Shown here: piece by piece, positions 24,428 through 35,545 of the stretch
How positions within the stretch are numbered: position 1 is the first letter of the stretch
Layout: every line of letters starts with the position of its first letter
Assembly: GCF_021130785.1 (NCBI RefSeq)
Contig: NW_025777605.1
Span: forward strand, 1 to 64,000
DNA length: 64,000 nt
Origin: Homalodisca vitripennis
Lineage: Eukaryota; Arthropoda; Insecta; Hemiptera; Cicadellidae
Direction of reading: 5' to 3'
The notes under the pieces: model-generated
The model's database searches: none
Seen by the model: only the letters and a program-made list of their open reading frames with translations
Told to the model about the DNA's origin: nothing
Program-made: the position numbers and the translations under genes

Positions 24428-27400
24428 ATTTGACCAACATCTATCGACATTCTTATATTTGTATTGAAATACGAAACTATAACGACTATCACTTCTACTT
24501 ACTCGTCCTTTCTCCTTTATAACATTCAATGGCTACTGTCGTACTTTCTTCTTTATAACATTCACTGGCTGCTGTTTAGTCCTTCTTCTTGTTTCTCGCA
24601 GCCTTTTGAGCCTCGTCTGCCTGTTCATCACCTCATTTACTTAGAGTTTCAAATATTCTTGATGCCCTTCATTTTCTGCTCTAACTAAGGTTTTAAGTAA
24701 ATTTTTCTAAAATAAAACAAATCAATCAAAATTAATTACTATTAAACTTATTCAATAAAACAGTATCTTGAATTACATTTTCTTTTCTTGAAAGAAAAAT
24801 ATTTTAATACCTTCTGAAAATTGCAACACAAGAAAATATTTTATTCAAAACTTTATATTAATATAAAAGGTACTGTACTAAAAAAAGTGGATTGTAATAT
24901 TTGACCAACATCTATCTACATTCTTATATTTGTATTGAAATACGAAAATATAACGAGTATAAATTTTACTTCCTCGTACTTTCTTCTTTATAACATTCAC
25001 TGGCTGCTGTCGTACTTTTTTCTTTATAACATTCACTGGCTCCTGTCGTACTTTCTTCTTTATAACATTCACTGGCTGCTGTTTAGTCCTTCTTCTTGTT
25101 TCTCGCAGCCTTTTGAGCCTCGTCTGCCTGTTCATCACCTCATTTACTTAGAGTTTCAAATATTCTTGATGCCCTTCATTTTCTGCTCTAACTAAGGTTT
25201 TAAGTAAATTTTTCTAAAATAAAACAAATCAATCAATATTAATTACTATTAAACTTATAAACTTATTCAATAAAACGGTATGTTGAATTACATTGTCTTT
25301 TCTTGAAAGAAAAATAATTTAATACCTACTGGAAATTGCAACACAATAAGAAAATATTCTATTAAAAACTTTATATTAATATAAAAGGTACCGTACTAAA
25401 AAAAGTGGATTGTAATATTTGACCAACATCTATCTACATTCTTATATTTGTATTGAAATACGAAACTATAACGAGTATAACTTCTACTTACTCGTACTTT
25501 CTTCTTTATAACATTCACTGGCTGCTGTCGTACTTTCTTCTTTATAACATTCACTGGCTGCTGTCGTACTTTCTTCTTTATAACATTCACTGGCTGCTGT
25601 TTAGTCCTTCTTCTTGTTTCTCGCAGCCTTTTGAGCCTCGTCTGCCTGTTCATCACCTCATTTAATAAGAGTTTCAAATATTCTTGATGCCCTTCATTTT
25701 CTGCTCTAACTAAGGTTTTAAGTAAATTTTTCTAAAATAAAACAAATCAATCAATATTAATTACTATTAAACTTATAAACTTATTCAATAAAACAGTATG
25801 TTGAATTACATTTTCTTTTCTTGAAAGAAAAATAATTTAATACCTACTGGAAATTGCAACACAATAAGAAAATATTCTATTCAAAACTTTATATTGATAT
25901 AAAAGGTACCGTACTAAAAAAAGTGGATTGTAATATTTGACCAACATCTATCTACATTCTTATATTTGTATTGAAATACGAAACTATAACGAGTATAACT
26001 TCTACTTACTCGTCCTTTCTCCTTTATAACATTCACTGGCTCCTGTCGTACTTTCTTCTTTATAACAATTCACTGGCTGCTGTTTAGTCCTTCTTCTTGT
26101 TTCTCGCAGCCTTTTGAGCCTCGTCTGCCTGTTCATCACCTCATTTAATAAGAGTTTCAAATATTCTTGATGCCCTTCATTTTCTGCTCTAACTAAGGTT
26201 TTAAGTAAATTTTTCTAAAATAAAACAAATCAATCAATATTAATTACTATTAAACTTATAAACTTATTCAATAAAACGGTATGTTGAATTACATTTTCTT
26301 TTCTTGAAAGAAAAATAATTTAATACCTACTGGAAATTGCAACACAATAAGAAAATATTTTATTCAAAACTTTATATTAATATAAAAGGTACTGTACTAA
26401 AAAAAGTGGATTGTAATATTTGACTAACATCTATCTACATTCTTATATTTGTATTGAAATACGAAACTATAACGAGTATAAATTTTACTTCCTCGCATTT
26501 CTTCTTTATAACATTCACTGGCTGCTGTCGTCCTTTTTTCCTTATAACATTCACTGGCTGCTGTCGTACTTTCTTCTTTATAACATTCACTGGCTGCTGT
26601 TTAGTCCTTCTTCTTGTTTCTCACAGCCTTTTGAGCCTCGTCTGCCTGTTCATCACCTCATTTAATAAGAGTTTCAAATATTCTTGATGCCCTTCATTTT
26701 CTGCTCTAACTAAGGTTTTAAGTAAATTTTTCTAAAATAAAACAAATCAATCAATATTAATTACTATTAAACTTATAAACTTATTCAATAAAACAGTATG
26801 TTGAATTACATTTTCTTTTCTTGAAAGAAAAATAATTTAATACCTACTGAAAATTGCAACACATGAAAATATTTTATTCAAAACTTTATATTAATATAAA
26901 AGGTACTGTACTAAAAAAAGTGGATTGTAATATTTGACTAACATCTATCTACATTCTTATATTTGTATTGAAATACGAAACTATAACGAGTATAAATTTT
27001 ACTTCCTCGCATTTTTTTCTTTATAACATTCACTGGCTGCTGTCGTCCTTTTTTCCTTATAACATTCACTGGCTGCTGTCGTACTTTCTTCTTTATAACA
27101 TTCACTGGCTGCTGTTTAGTCCTTCTTCTTGTTTCTCACAGCCTTTTGAGCCTCGTCTGCCTGTTCATCACCTCACTTAATAAGAGTTTCAAATATTCTT
27201 GATGCCCTTCATTTTCTGCTCTAACTAAGGTTTTAAGTAAATTTTTCTAAAATAAAACAAATCAATTTATATTAATTACTATTAAACTTATTCTATAAAA
27301 CGGTATGTTAAATTACATTTTCTTTTCTTGAAAGAAAAATAATTTAATACCTACTGAAAATTGCAACACATGAAAATATTTTATTCAAAACTTTATATTA

Positions 27401-28335
27401 ATATAAAAGGTACTGTACTAAAAAAAGTGGATTGTAATATTTGACTAACATCTATCTACATTCTTATATTTGTATTGAAATACGAAACTATAACGAGTAT
27501 AAATTTTACTTCCTCGCATTTTTTCTTTATAACATTCACTGGCTGCTGTCGTCCTTTTTTCCTTATAACATTCACTGGCTGCTGTCGTACTTTCTTCTTT
27601 ATAACATTCACTGGCTGCTGTTTAGTCCTTCTTGTTTCTCACAGCCTTTTGAGCCTCGTCTGCCTGTTCATCACCTCATTTAATAAGAGTTTCAAATATT
27701 CTTGATGCCCTTCATTTTCTGCTCTAACTAAGGTTTTAAGTAATTTTTTCTAAAATAAAACAAATCAATCAATATTAATTACTATTAAACTTATAAACTT
27801 ATTCAATAAAACGGTATGTTGAATTACATTGTCTTTTCTTGAAAGAAAAATAATTTAATACCTACTGGAAATTGCAACACAATAAGAAAATATTCTATTC
27901 AAAACTTTATATTAATATAAAAGGTACCGTACTAAAAAAAGTGGATTGTAATATTTGACCAACATCTATCTACATTCTTATATTTGTATTGAAATACGAA
28001 ACTATAATGAGTATAACTTCTACTTACTCGTACTTTCTTCTTTATAACATTCACTGGCTGCTGTTTAGTCCTTCTTCTTGTTTCTCGCAGCCTTTTGAGC
28101 CTCGTCTGTCTGTTCATCACCTCATTTAATAAGTTTCAAATATTCTTGATGACTTTCATTTTCTGCTCGAATTAAGGTTTTAAGTAAATTTTTCTAAAAT
28201 AAAACAAATCAATCAATATTAATTACTATTAAACTTATAAACTTATTCAATAAAACAGTATGTTGAATTACATTTTCTTTTCTTGAAAGAAAAATAATTT
28301 AATACCTACTGGAAATTGCAACACAATAAGAAAAT
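24428..28335. repeat. Satellite array, block 3 (~9 units)
   Basis: Unit starts lie at about 24428, 24894, 25401, 25920, 26405, 26918, 27425 and 27937, with a tail to about 28335. Several consecutive units here have three 36-bp repeats and the open AATAAGAG variant, so this block keeps the best exon-like modules. The final unit is truncated after AAGAAAATA and joins unrelated DNA. Confidence 0.9.
25492..25731 (-). other. Exon-like module in a satellite unit (80 open codons, splice sites both sides)
   Basis: On the minus strand a polypyrimidine-like tract ending GTTTTATTTTAG precedes 25731, and a consensus donor GTAAGT follows 25492. The 240 bp between are open in one frame and divisible by three. 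They encode a leading KNLLKTLVRAENEG, then NRQTRLKRLRETRRRTK, then three repeats of the 12-residue QQPVNVIKKKVR. The same module recurs in almost every satellite unit with one to three repeats; several indels are multiples of three. Many copies carry a TAA from ACTTAGAG. It looks like a gene-derived satellite, or a hugely exon-duplicated gene. The protein family is not recognised. Confidence 0.5.
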
Positions 28336-28515
28336 AACTTTATAAAATGGTAAGTATTTGAGACGTCGACTTTCCCCAACAAAGTGGTGAAACGTCGTTA
28401 ATGCACTCTCTATACATACAATAAATCCTCAGAATCCTGTTTTTCTTTTAGATTTGACGATTGATATTCCAAGATAGTCCTTAAGCATCAATATATATAT
28501 ATATTCTTTTGCTTC

Positions 28516-28743
28516 TTAAAGAACAGCTGAATGTGATTTGTAGTTTTCAGAGTTCAGTGCCCTTTTCTCGTACTTCCTATGAATACTTCTTGAATTTAAA
28601 ATATCAAAAAGTTTATTAAAACCTCTTATAAATGTAACTGATGCTTTACAATCTATAAATTCTTTTACTTTATTTTCATTCAAATATTGAAGTGAGTCAG
28701 CAACAGAAGCACTAAGAACTTGTGCGGCCAGTTTAACTTTCAT
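28516..28743 (-). pseudogene. P-type transposase C-terminal fragment
   Basis: The 75-codon frame contains KMKVKLAAQVLSASVADSL, FIRGFNKLFDILNSR and NYKSHSAVL. P-element and THAP9-like transposases share such a block (KLAAQVLS..VA, then FN.LFD.LNSR) near the C-terminal part of the catalytic domain; this is from memory of the family. The frame continues a few codons upstream until the Merlin boundary at 28760. No catalytic residues can be seen in so short a piece. Confidence 0.6.
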
Positions 28744-28760
28744 TTTTTGTTTGCAAAATA

Positions 28761-29973
28761 GGATCTTTTCCGTTATGTGTCAGCAATTTCTAAAAATTAT
28801 TTCTTTGTCTTTGTAATAAAACAAATACCACATACCTTTATTCTGGAGGCCAGTAGGCGACAATATCACTAATAATTTGTTCAAATAAGTCTTTATCACG
28901 ATTTCGGCGACGCCACAAAAATTCACACAAATATGAGTCAATCATAGAGCGCCGCGTACCGCACTGAACTTTATTCCGATGTTTTGCAAGCCGCCAGTTA
29001 CTTTCAACCGTTTGTGTGTGAGCACCTGTCTCCGGATCAACAAAATTGTATTTATGAGTAACAGTAAAATGTTCATAACCGTGTTTGTACAATTGTTTAT
29101 ATGATTTCCATTCGTCTGAAATGATTGTCGTTCCACTTCGAATGTAGTTTTTAATTATTGGAATTAATTGTGTGGCTGATCTATTTTCGACGGCAACCAA
29201 GAAACATTCTTTAGTTTCTCTACAGATTCCACCGAAAACCCACTGTTCTGGAATAACACGACCGACGTTATTTTTCCGGCGAGCAAATAAACTTTCGTCA
29301 ATTTCAACTGTCAGGCCAGGTCCGCCAATTACAATAGGGTTTTGTACCAAGTGACTCGCGGTCACTTCACGCATGTAATTGTTCCAGTCCACCGCAGTTC
29401 CATGATTTATACCAAGTTCTTTTTCGCAGAATTTTGTCGACGTCAATTCTTGTGACCAACAATATATGAAAAACAGAACTGTTCGAAAAGGTAACTTTGA
29501 GCCGGTGAAATATGTGTCTTGACGCAATTGTTTGTACTCGCGGCACGTTGTTTTATTACAAACCCAACGGAATCGATTTTGTAAATATAATTTCATTTCA
29601 TGTCCGTTCGCACATTTACGTGGATTGTGTAACAATCCTTTTTTCTGGAAAAACGACACAGCGTCTTCTTCATTTTTACAACTTTCAACCAACTGGATAA
29701 AATTCATTACACAGCATTAAACACACTAAGACGACTAAACAGGACAACAATACACGCACAGGCAAGAGCAGGAACTGACTGCACCGCTACCGTGGCTCCG
29801 TTATCGCGCCGCCTCGTTATCTTGTCCAGACGGGCAAAGTCCAACCGGTTATAACTACTGTCGGCAGTTTGTATTATCTAAAAATACCTATTCTTCCATT
29901 ACAAAGTGAATTCCACTCAGTTTTGCCTCATAGACAATAAATAGAAATTGCTGACACATAACGGAAAAGATCC
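28761..29973 (-). mobile_element. Merlin (IS1016-like) DNA transposon, complete, 1213 bp
   Basis: Perfect 31-bp inverted repeats (GGATCTTTTCCGTTATGTGT...) lie at 28761-28791 and 29943-29973 and flank one intact transposase gene. Merlin elements normally leave 8-9-bp duplications. The flanks here (TGCAAAATA and AAGGCACTT) do not match, so the copy may have lost one flank by deletion or been moved by recombination. Confidence 0.9.
28838..29707 (-). CDS. Merlin transposase (DDE, ISXO2/IS1595-like), 289 aa, intact
   Basis: It catalyses cut-and-paste transposition of the surrounding element. N-terminal zinc ribbon: Cys32, His36, Cys50 and Cys55 region. A helix-turn-helix-like stretch follows around residues 85-110 (STKFCEKELGINHG). 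The catalytic triad is visible as Asp137 in VEIDESLF, Asp198 in IISDEWKSY and Glu235 in TQTVESNWRLAK, matching the DDE arrangement of IS1595-type enzymes. Length is typical of Merlin (~270-330 aa), with no frameshift or stop. It sits 77 bp from one inverted repeat and 235 bp from the other. It may still encode an active enzyme. Confidence 0.92.
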   Translation of the reverse strand: MNFIQLVESCKNEEDAVSFFQKKGLLHNPRKCANGHEMKLYLQNRFRWVCNKTTCREYKQLRQDTYFTGSKLPFRTVLFFIYCWSQELTSTKFCEKELGINHGTAVDWNNYMREVTASHLVQNPIVIGGPGLTVEIDESLFARRKNNVGRVIPEQWVFGGICRETKECFLVAVENRSATQLIPIIKNYIRSGTTIISDEWKSYKQLYKHGYEHFTVTHKYNFVDPETGAHTQTVESNWRLAKHRNKVQCGTRRSMIDSYLCEFLWRRRNRDKDLFEQIISDIVAYWPPE

Positions 29974-30054
29974 AAGGCACTTTCGTATTTTTATTATTGG
30001 GATTAGTACTGTTATTTTAAATTTAAAACAAATAGGAACATAAACAATACTTAC

Positions 30055-30133
30055 TTATGAAAAGTAATACCACTGATATTTTTCTTCTTACCAGTGCTGT
30101 TAGAACAGTCAAAAGCTACACAAAACACCATAG
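30055..30133 (-). CDS. THAP-domain first exon of a P-type transposase or THAP gene
   Basis: ATG at 30133 begins MVFCVAFDCSNSTGKKK, then ISGITFHK, followed by a GTAAGT donor at 30049-30054. The C-x4-C spacing and the position of the following Phe/His are those of the N-terminal half of a C2CH THAP zinc finger. The next exon is not present; the Merlin boundary lies 80 bp downstream. It probably belongs with the P-transposase fragment at 28516-28743. Confidence 0.65.
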
Positions 30134-30229
30134 CTTAACAGTGTCAGCGTGGTACTGCTAGCGGGGATGTGCTACAACGTGGTTGTGACGCGCGGCAGTA
30201 GAGTGACTCACCACTATAGATAGGGCCGC

Positions 30230-31385
30230 CATCTTGGTCCGTCTACCCGCCAGCAGTCGGCTCACCGCGCGTAATATACACAGCCACTCTATCTTATTCT
30301 GTCCTCGCTGGCCCCAACTAGCCTTTGTCGCGTGTGACAGTTTCGCTAAAACTGTCTTTGCTGCTCTCCTATCTCCTGACAATGATGTCCGAAGTGGAGT
30401 CGCTCGCCTACGTGCAGTCCCAGGTACATGTGCACGCTGACCTGCTCTACTCTGGCGGGCCCCGCACGGATGCGGGGTGGCGCTCTGGATGGAGTCGTCC
30501 TTTCAGCATACACATTTTTGTCTTTGCTGGCGCAAAGGTTAGGTTCATGCGCCCGCCCCAATCCAAGACGGTGCGCATGGCTGCGTTTACTCTATTCTCC
30601 AGTTCTGCTCGTGACCGGCCTATCAGAAGTAACCCGTCATCGGCGTACGCGTACGCCGCCACGCCCACCCCCAGATCTAGCTTCAGGAAGTCGTCGTAGA
30701 CGAGTCTCCACAGAAGCGGGCCAAGGATTGAGCCTTGTGGACAGCCTTTTGTAAGCTCCTTTCGGATGGTCCTCGTTCGAAGTACGAGCGATCCGATTCT
30801 GTTACTAAGTAACTCTGCACTACACGGTGCAAGTTCTTTGGACATTGTAAGCGCCTGGGTTTCCAGAGTATACCTGGCCACCAGGCGCTATCAAAGGCCT
30901 CGGAGATGTCGAGGTAGACCGCCAAGACGTATCTTTCACGTGATTCTCGAACGTGAGAGATCACGCTACGGAGTGCGCTCTGCGTCCCCACTCCAACCCG
31001 GAAGCCAAACTGCCTTTCAGAAAGGCGTAGTTGTTCAGGAAGTTCATCTAGCCAGGACGTAAGACGTCCGGCTATTAGTTTTTCCGCCATTTTAGCCATA
31101 ACAGGAAGTAGCGCTAACGGTCTGTACGACTTTGGATCCGAGGGATCCTGATCAGGTCCTTTGAGTAGGAGCCTGAGGTCACCTTCATTCCACAGATCAG
31201 GGAAGGTGCCTGTCGCTAGCATCCTGTTTGTAACTTTTAATATCTGTTCCCCAAGGACTGGCCAGGCTGCGCGGTAGAGTTCTACCGTGAGCTGGTCCAG
31301 TCCTGGGGCTTTACGCCTCGCCATTGTCCATAGCGCGTTTTTAAGTTCTGCTTCTGTGAAAGGTGGAGTGTTAGGGCCATTCGAT
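30230..31385 (-). pseudogene. R1-like non-LTR reverse transcriptase relic, 3' part
   Basis: Read on the minus strand: TPPFTEAEL, then RRKAPGLD, SYRPLALLPVMAKMAEKLI, YLDISEAFDSAW, KGCPQGSILGPLLW and the YADD catalytic box at about 30640. A degenerate thumb follows (MYLGLHVGERLHFGHH and AKLSHATKASWG), in order for an R1-clade RT. At least three frameshifts break it (near 30885, 30450 and 30370). No RNase H and no poly(A) are seen. The 5' continuation lies on the far side of the hAT insertion, at 35403. The G+C content is much higher than in the satellite. Confidence 0.8.
31378..31385. repeat. 8-bp target site duplication of the hAT element (left)
   Basis: CATTCGAT, repeated at 35403-35410 on the other side of the element. 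Eight-base duplications are diagnostic of hAT insertions. Confidence 0.93.
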
Positions 31386-31624
31386 CAGGCGCGGCTCCAG
31401 AATGACTTCTCGGGGGGGGGTTCAAACCGTGCAGGTTGCCTACTTACAGGGGCAATAAAACCCAAAAAAATCGTGAAATGAGAAACAGGGAATGGGGAAG
31501 TGTTTACACGAAGAAAAATGAGGGCACATTAATGGTACAGTGCAATAAGAGTATTTTATTCATGAACAATTCTAAAAACATAACATCGAATTTCCAATTT
31601 CTACTACTACACTGTCAAGCTTAA

Positions 31625-34299
31625 TTAATATAAAGCAAATTCTAGCCGATGCTTACCACCTCTCGTCTTAGCAAATCTATCTATTACTTTTTCAATATCT
31701 ACATTAACATCTCTGTGCGTAAGCATGAGGGCCAATCCAGTTAAGCGGTCTTGGCGCATTGTGCTTCTTAGCCACGTCTTAAGACGCCTCAATCCTGAAA
31801 ATGACCTTTCTGGGGTTGCGTTGCTCACAGGGAGGGTAGTCAAAATAACTAAGAGGTGGTTAATTAACTGGTATGCCTCCTTATCGCAAGATTGAAGAAC
31901 ATCTGCAGATGACTTTGACTTTGGTAAGTTGTTTGGATCCCCTCTCGACCACTTACTGTACCATAATTCCAATTCGGCGCTGAGCTGCAGTTTTGCCATT
32001 TCAGGACTACTGCAAGGCAACAATGAAAAAAATGAGTCTACAAACTGTGTGGCTTTTTGTTTTAGGTCCAAGTCAGCCGCAGAACTTAGCATATTCTCTG
32101 GTAGAAGCCAAGGTAAATTGAATACTTGTATTACTTCGGGTGGAAATCGGTCTTTAAGGTCCATCACAATGAAGTCAAGGAGAGGATTGAAGACGGCTAG
32201 ACGGAAGTACTCTTGCGGTGAGTCCGTTGAATAGTTATCTCGGAATCCTTGACGGATACATCTTCTTGGAATTCGAATGACGACATCAAGAATTTTGGTC
32301 ATGTCTTCGATTTTCTTCCAGATGCCTTTGAAGTGCTCAACATTATTCTCACGGCGCGAAGACAAAACCGACACAAGGTTAGATATTTCTGACGTCGCTA
32401 CGTCCAAAGTGAGTGAGGACTTCTGTAACAGTTTACTGACAGGCAAGGTGGTCGCGAGAACATCACTAAGACAGAAAACAGCCACAAGGAAAAAGGGGTC
32501 TGTCAACGCTGCGCGGAGCTGGACAGCCATACTAGATGAAGACGTATCGGCCCATTCGCTGATTTCATCCAGACACTCGATAACTTTAGGCAAATCCACG
32601 TGTACTGTAGAACACCATCATGGCGCTCAATCCACCTTGTCTCGCAAAGACCTGACAGTTGATGACCCAGCTTAGTTTTCAAAACGGTATTTCTCTTAGG
32701 AGAGTCATCAAAAAAAGTCACACAGCTCTTCATCGTTCCGATGGCATTTCTAATGCTGATAACTTGATTTGACTTCGAAAAGGACAAGTTTAATTTGTGA
32801 CTGAAGCAGGGAGTGCGAAGGGCGTTTCTCGCATACTTCTGTATCTCTTGCACCGCACCCTTCAACTCTGAAACCATTACAGAGCAGTTATCTGTTGCAA
32901 TTCCAATGCATTTGTCAAGGTTCAGTCGTAGCTTCTGCAGCATGCGTATAACGATAAGCCCTATTGTTCCCCCTGTTAACTTTGTTTCAGTTGCAGGTTC
33001 TCTTCGTTCTTCTTCCTGTTCATCATCCTGTTCTGCTTCATTCTGTTTTTTCTCTGTTTCTAAAATGTCGTCAAATGTGTCAATGAATCCTACGAAGCTT
33101 TCGTGGACCTGCCCTGCACTTGTAACGTATCTGATGACTAGACTCAATTGAGATTTGTGTGATATGTCCGTTGTTTCATCGAACATTATTGCAAAATACT
33201 CTGCGCTACGTACTTTTTGTAAAATACTTTCAAGAATTTCATCACCAATGCAATTAATAAGGCCATTTTGAGTATTCTTCCCCACGTACGTTGCCCGGGC
33301 AGATGAAGTCATCAGATGTCGCTTGAGTCTCTCATCACCTGATTGCGTCATTAACCTAAGTACTTCTCTAAAGTTTCCCTGATTGCATACAGCACTGTTG
33401 ACATTTTTTCGAAATAGTTCATCTTTTTCAGGGTACAGTTCACCGTCATCTCTATGACCTCGAAAAGCTAAACCCTGCCGCCCAAGAAACATGCAAGCCC
33501 TGATGATTGGTTCCAGCCGCTCTCTATTGCTTTTTATTTCATCGACGCGTTGCTGATTTATTCGGCTTGCAACTTGAAGTTCCGGCTTATGGTAAATTAG
33601 CATGAATTCTTTGCCAGCCTCAACAGCTTCTTTGTGGTATTTCAAGCTTTCATGGCAATCTAAGTGACCATCCTTACCCACCAGTTTCTTGAAATTAGTA
33701 AGTGGTTCACTCACAAGTTTGCCCAACCTCATAGCCTTATTATGACCTGCTTTACCGCTCACTGAAAACAAGGCGCAGTACTTGCAGTACAGACCTCTAT
33801 CACGATGAGAAAGAACAAGCCAGGAACGATATTTATCTAAGTGCCCTTGGTTCAAATATCTTTTCCTTAAAGTCCCATCTTTATTTTTCATAGAGGTGGA
33901 ACTGAATGGTAAATCATAATCAGGGGGTGGCCGCCAAGGATTTTCTAATAATTGGTACTTTTTGTGATCAGAAATAGTTTCCCCTTTGCCTATACAATCA
34001 CCAATATCATTCGCAACCCAATAAGAAGAAGCACTGGAGGTACCAGGAGGTTGACCGATGGGTTGAGTTGGCTCCGGGTCGCTGATAGTTGATGAGGGGG
34101 CTGGTGAGGGCGACTGCATTGGCGATGGTGATGGAGTTGGTGACGGGGAAGGCGACGGTGACATCATCGGAGACGAAAATGAAGAGCTGCCCGGGGCCGG
34201 CACCGACTCCGTACATGGCCCTGTCACTGAGGTTGAAGCTGGTCTGAAGAAGGAGTCGATTCGGCGCGTCGTTGAGTTGGCAGACTTTAAACGCTTCGC
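31625..34299 (-). pseudogene. hAT transposase (TTF-type zinc finger / hAT dimerisation type), one frameshift
   Basis: The exon begins at 34299 after the acceptor AAATTTCAG. It starts with a Ser/Pro repeat tract, then a TTF-like zinc-finger region (GLYCKYCALFS, NFKKLVGKDGHLDCHE). The catalytic domain follows with FDETTD and GIATDNCSV, then the conserved CETRW motif. The dimerisation region (TPERSFSGLRRLKTWLRS) is at the C-terminus. Frame changes by one base near 32606-32616 (after RHDGVL), the only break seen. Insect relatives are often mislabelled as '52 kDa repressor of the inhibitor of the protein kinase'. The stop is at 31625. Excision and joining of its own element is the expected role. 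Confidence 0.88.
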
Positions 34300-34301
34300 C
34301 T

Positions 34302-35340
34302 GAAATTTAAAAAAACAACAACACTGAAATAAAAAAATATGGCCACAAAATCAGAGTATTTATTTCCAAAGCGCCCGCGCGTGGTAGGACTACGACTTGT
34401 CCTTACATACCTTTGATTCATCCCTGCTCTCATCGTCGCCTGCAGGACCTGGATTCCGTTCGATGCCTGCCTCCAACAGCAGCAAGAAGCCCACGAGCCC
34501 ATTAAAAAACTCCTTCCGCATTTGAGAGTCTGCAGGTAGGATGCACTCTGCGACCAACCCAAACTTGTGGTGCTACAAAAGGAAACAACAAAAAAAGCAA
34601 CACGTAAATATCTAAAATTTCTATTTCATGCTTGCATGTACCGTTCCTGTTATCGTTATCAGTGCAAAGAAATTAAAGGATGACAGTAATCTTATCTTAC
34701 CTGGCGCAACGCCTTGAGAATCGCCAAGGGTTCTGTGTCTGATGGGAACCGATAGGGGTAGCATCCCGATGCCGCGCCATACCGCGTTCTCGCCACAGGC
34801 ACCGCTGGCCTCACCCTTCCAGCGTGGGTGCCCACGGCGGCCCGCCACTGGGTCACGTCGACACCCATAGCGCAGCGCGACACAGCACAGGAAGACGCAC
34901 AACTTTCTACGATACGATTCAAGCACTGCACTGCCCTTTGCAAACAAGTACCGACTCGCACGACACGAACGCATGAAACAAAACAAAACAACCACCAGCC
35001 ACCAGTCCAGCGCGAGCGCGAGACAGCAGCGACCGCCCGCCGAGCCGTCGAAGGGCAAGGGCGCGCGGGGAGGGAGGGCGGTGTCAATATCAGAGCCGAG
35101 CCGAGCCGGGCCGGGGCTGGGGCAGGGCAGGGGGCAGGGGGAGGGCGGCGTCTTCTTGGAGGCGGGCGCGACGCGACGGCCGCGGCACCAACAGAGAGGT
35201 GTCTCGTGTCAAGCCAAGCCAGCTAGCCCCCAAGCGCGCGCGCGCGCTGGCCGCACACCGCGCGACCGCCCGACCGCCACGCGCTTTGGCGCTCTCTGTT
35301 CTAGGTCCTAAGTCTCGCGTAAAATGCCTAATTTTTGCCA
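34302..35340 (-). other. hAT 5' region: intron and GC-rich leader
   Basis: No recognisable domain. The stretch 34690-35330 is very GC- and CpG-rich, in sharp contrast to the flanks, and probably contains the element's promoter and a first exon. Several frames are open but none is convincing. A small open frame at 34287-34562 could be an upstream exon. Confidence 0.4.
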
Positions 35341-35402
35341 TCCGAGCCTGATTCTCGGGGGGGGGGCAAAAGCCCCGTGGCCCCCCCCTGGAGCCGCGCC
35401 TG

Positions 35403-35545
35403 CATTCGATCCATAGTGGCTTCGCGCTCTGATGCCGGCTTGCCATGGGGTGTCCCCCGCTGGGTCGTCGGCAGGTAGAAGTCGCTCAACCAAGGTCTCC
35501 GCCGTTGCCACAATGTCTGTTGTGGTCGGTGAGCCTGGTATCGTT
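35403..35545 (-). pseudogene. R1-like relic, 5' continuation across the hAT insertion
   Basis: The minus strand reads TTTDIVATAETLVERLLPADD, then PAGDTPWQAGIRARSHYG, which is the R1-type sequence normally just upstream of the RT. It joins in order to TPPFTEAEL at 31370 when the hAT element and one CATTCGAT are removed. Its upstream limit, about 35545, is a junction with piggyBac sequence in the same frame, so the exact breakpoint is uncertain. Confidence 0.7.

Larger units (their letters stand above)
28336..30230 (-). mobile_element. THAP/P-type transposon relic, internally deleted, hosting a Merlin element
   Basis: A THAP exon (30055-30133) and a C-terminal P-transposase fragment (28516-28760) lie in order on the minus strand with most of the ~700-residue middle missing. 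The Merlin element sits between them. I could not find matching terminal inverted repeats. The bounds are where the satellite stops and the R1-like relic begins, so both ends are approximate. A short (AT)n run lies at about 28490-28502. Confidence 0.55.
31386..35402 (-). mobile_element. hAT superfamily DNA transposon, 4017 bp, with target duplication
   Basis: The termini are CAGGCGCGGCTCCAG at 31386 and its exact complement ending at 35402. Long G or C runs lie just inside both ends. The CAG start and 8-bp duplication are typical of hAT. It was inserted into the R1-like relic: the relic's reading frame continues across the joined flanks. It contains one transposase gene with a single frameshift plus a GC-rich 5' region. 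Confidence 0.93.

Noticed and set aside
3694..27705. Many plus-strand frames of 70-90 codons in the satellite
   Set aside because: They are the complement of the minus-strand exon-like module and lack splice or start context of their own.
3658..28335. CRISPR array (many regularly spaced repeats)
   Set aside because: Units of ~480 bp repeat in full with no unique spacers, and the DNA is eukaryotic.
28490..28502. (AT)n run as a significant microsatellite
   Set aside because: It is only about a dozen bases long and in AT-rich DNA, so it is unremarkable.
34621..35340. Host gene exon or CpG-island promoter of a host gene
   Set aside because: It lies wholly between the hAT terminal repeats and has no recognisable domain.
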